This document shows positions 5,540 to 6,306 of a stretch of 6,306 nt of DNA, piece by piece. Positions within the stretch are counted from its first letter, which is position 1. The number at the start of each line of letters is the position of its first letter. The notes beneath the pieces are model-generated. The model saw only the letters and a list, made by a program, of their open reading frames with translations, was not told where the DNA came from and did not search any database. This DNA comes from Modestobacter sp. (GTDB taxonomy: Bacteria; Actinomycetota; Actinomycetes; Mycobacteriales; Geodermatophilaceae): positions 1-6,306 of the forward strand of contig JAOPUQ010000239.1 in NCBI GenBank assembly GCA_025963425.1, read 5' to 3'. Both the position numbers and the translations under genes were made by a program.

Positions 5540-6306
5540 ATGACCGAGTGGCTGCTGTTGCTGGCCGCGGTGCTGCTCACCGCACTGACCGGCTTCTTCG
5601 TGGCAGCCGAGTTCTCCCTCACGACCGTCGACCGCAGTCAGGCCCACCAGGCCGCCGATGCCGGTGACCGGGGTGCCGCCGGCGTGGTCCGGGCGCTGCG
5701 CGGGCTGTCCACCGAGCTGTCGGCCGCCCAGCTGGGCATCACGCTCACCACGCTGATCGTGGGCTTCCTCGCCGAACCGGCCCTGGGCGGGCTGCTCGAA
5801 CCGGTGCTGACCGGCGCCGGGCTGCCCGAGGGCGCGGTCACACCCGTGGCCGCGGGGCTGGGCATCGCGCTGGCGACCTTCCTGCAGATGCTGCTCGGCG
5901 AGCTGGGCCCCAAGAACCTGGCCATCGCCCGGCCACTGCGGACCGCCTCCCTCGTGGCCCCGGGCATGCGCGCCTTCACCACGGTCACCGGCCCGGCCGT
6001 CCGGGTGCTGCAGGCGCTGGCCAACGGCATCGTTCGCCGGATGGGCATCGAGCCGCGGGAGGAGCTCGACGACGTGCGCGGCGCCGAGGAGCTCGCCTCG
6101 GTGGCCCGCCGGTCGGCCGAGGAGGGCGACCTCTCCCCCGTCGCCGCCCGGCTGCTGACCCGCTCGCTGGGGCTGCGCGAGAAGTACGCCACGGACGTGA
6201 TGACCCCCCGCACCCGGCTCTGGACGCTCAGCGCCAGCGCCACCGCTGCCGACGTCATCGACGCGGCCATCCGCTCGGGCAACTCCCGCTTCCCGGTCTA
6301 CGGCAA
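5540..6306 (+). CDS. CNNM/CBS-domain membrane protein, HlyC/CorC family (3' end outside window)
   Basis: The frame is open from ATG 5540 to the right edge, giving the first 255 residues of a protein that usually has about 430-460. The N-terminal CNNM transmembrane domain shows the family signatures GFFVAAEFSL (18-27), QLGITLTTLIVGFLAEPALG (64-83) and GELGPKNLAIA (120-130). Hydrophobic segments lie at about 4-22, 64-88 and 103-120. A connecting segment, EELASVARRSAEEGDLSP (183-200), leads to the first CBS repeat, with DVMTPRT (219-225) and SRFPVYG (249-255). The second CBS repeat and the CorC/HlyC C-terminal domain would lie outside. Proteins of this family are linked to Mg2+/Co2+ (or Na+-coupled Mg2+) transport, with the CBS pair sensing nucleotides. 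The old 'hemolysin' name is not informative. Coding starts 39 bases after the tRNA terminator, so it needs its own promoter, which I cannot identify. Confidence 0.92.
   Translation, partial: MTEWLLLLAAVLLTALTGFFVAAEFSLTTVDRSQAHQAADAGDRGAAGVVRALRGLSTELSAAQLGITLTTLIVGFLAEPALGGLLEPVLTGAGLPEGAVTPVAAGLGIALATFLQMLLGELGPKNLAIARPLRTASLVAPGMRAFTTVTGPAVRVLQALANGIVRRMGIEPREELDDVRGAEELASVARRSAEEGDLSPVAARLLTRSLGLREKYATDVMTPRTRLWTLSASATAADVIDAAIRSGNSRFPVYG

Noticed and set aside
1..6306. CRISPR array, insertion sequence, toxin-antitoxin or defence system
   Set aside because: No regularly spaced repeats, transposase, terminal repeats or matching gene pair are visible on either strand.

Overview
The window is chromosomal DNA from a high-GC actinobacterium. 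Third codon positions are almost all G or C, and there is a PonA2-type penicillin-binding protein with a PASTA domain. Some promoters appear to give leaderless transcripts. The order ArsA-like ATPase, ponA2-type PBP, metallophosphoesterase matches a conserved actinobacterial neighbourhood that I know from Mycobacterium tuberculosis as Rv3680, whiB4 (Rv3681c), ponA2 (Rv3682), Rv3683. A Geodermatophilaceae-like host (Blastococcus, Geodermatophilus, Modestobacter) is my best guess, but this is inference from style and not a search result.

Layout from left to right. Bases 1-212 are the end of an ArsA/GET3-type ATPase gene. Bases 331-1452 encode a membrane-bound diiron fatty-acid-desaturase-family protein with three histidine boxes. 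It sits where whiB4 lies in mycobacteria. Bases 1522-3840 encode a complete bifunctional class A PBP (transglycosylase, transpeptidase, one PASTA repeat, Pro/Ala tail). A perfect 40-bp palindrome then separates it from a convergent minus-strand gene for a 150-residue GatB/YqeY-type protein (3908-4360). Divergent from that is a calcineurin-like metallophosphoesterase (4430-5251). A proline tRNA with anticodon CGG (5392-5468) follows, with its own hairpin terminator. The window ends inside a CNNM/CBS (HlyC/CorC family) membrane protein beginning at 5540.

The genes are mostly separate transcription units serving the cell envelope: lipid modification, peptidoglycan synthesis, a membrane-anchored phosphoesterase and a membrane transporter-like protein, plus one tRNA. 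The intergenic gaps are short (all under 120 bases) and hold promoters, ribosome binding sites and hairpins. There is no mobile element, CRISPR array, phage or defence cassette.

The most notable anomaly is an in-frame TAG in the metallophosphoesterase gene. After the stop the reading frame continues for 29 codons that look like the normal family C-terminus. I see no convincing new multi-gene system here.
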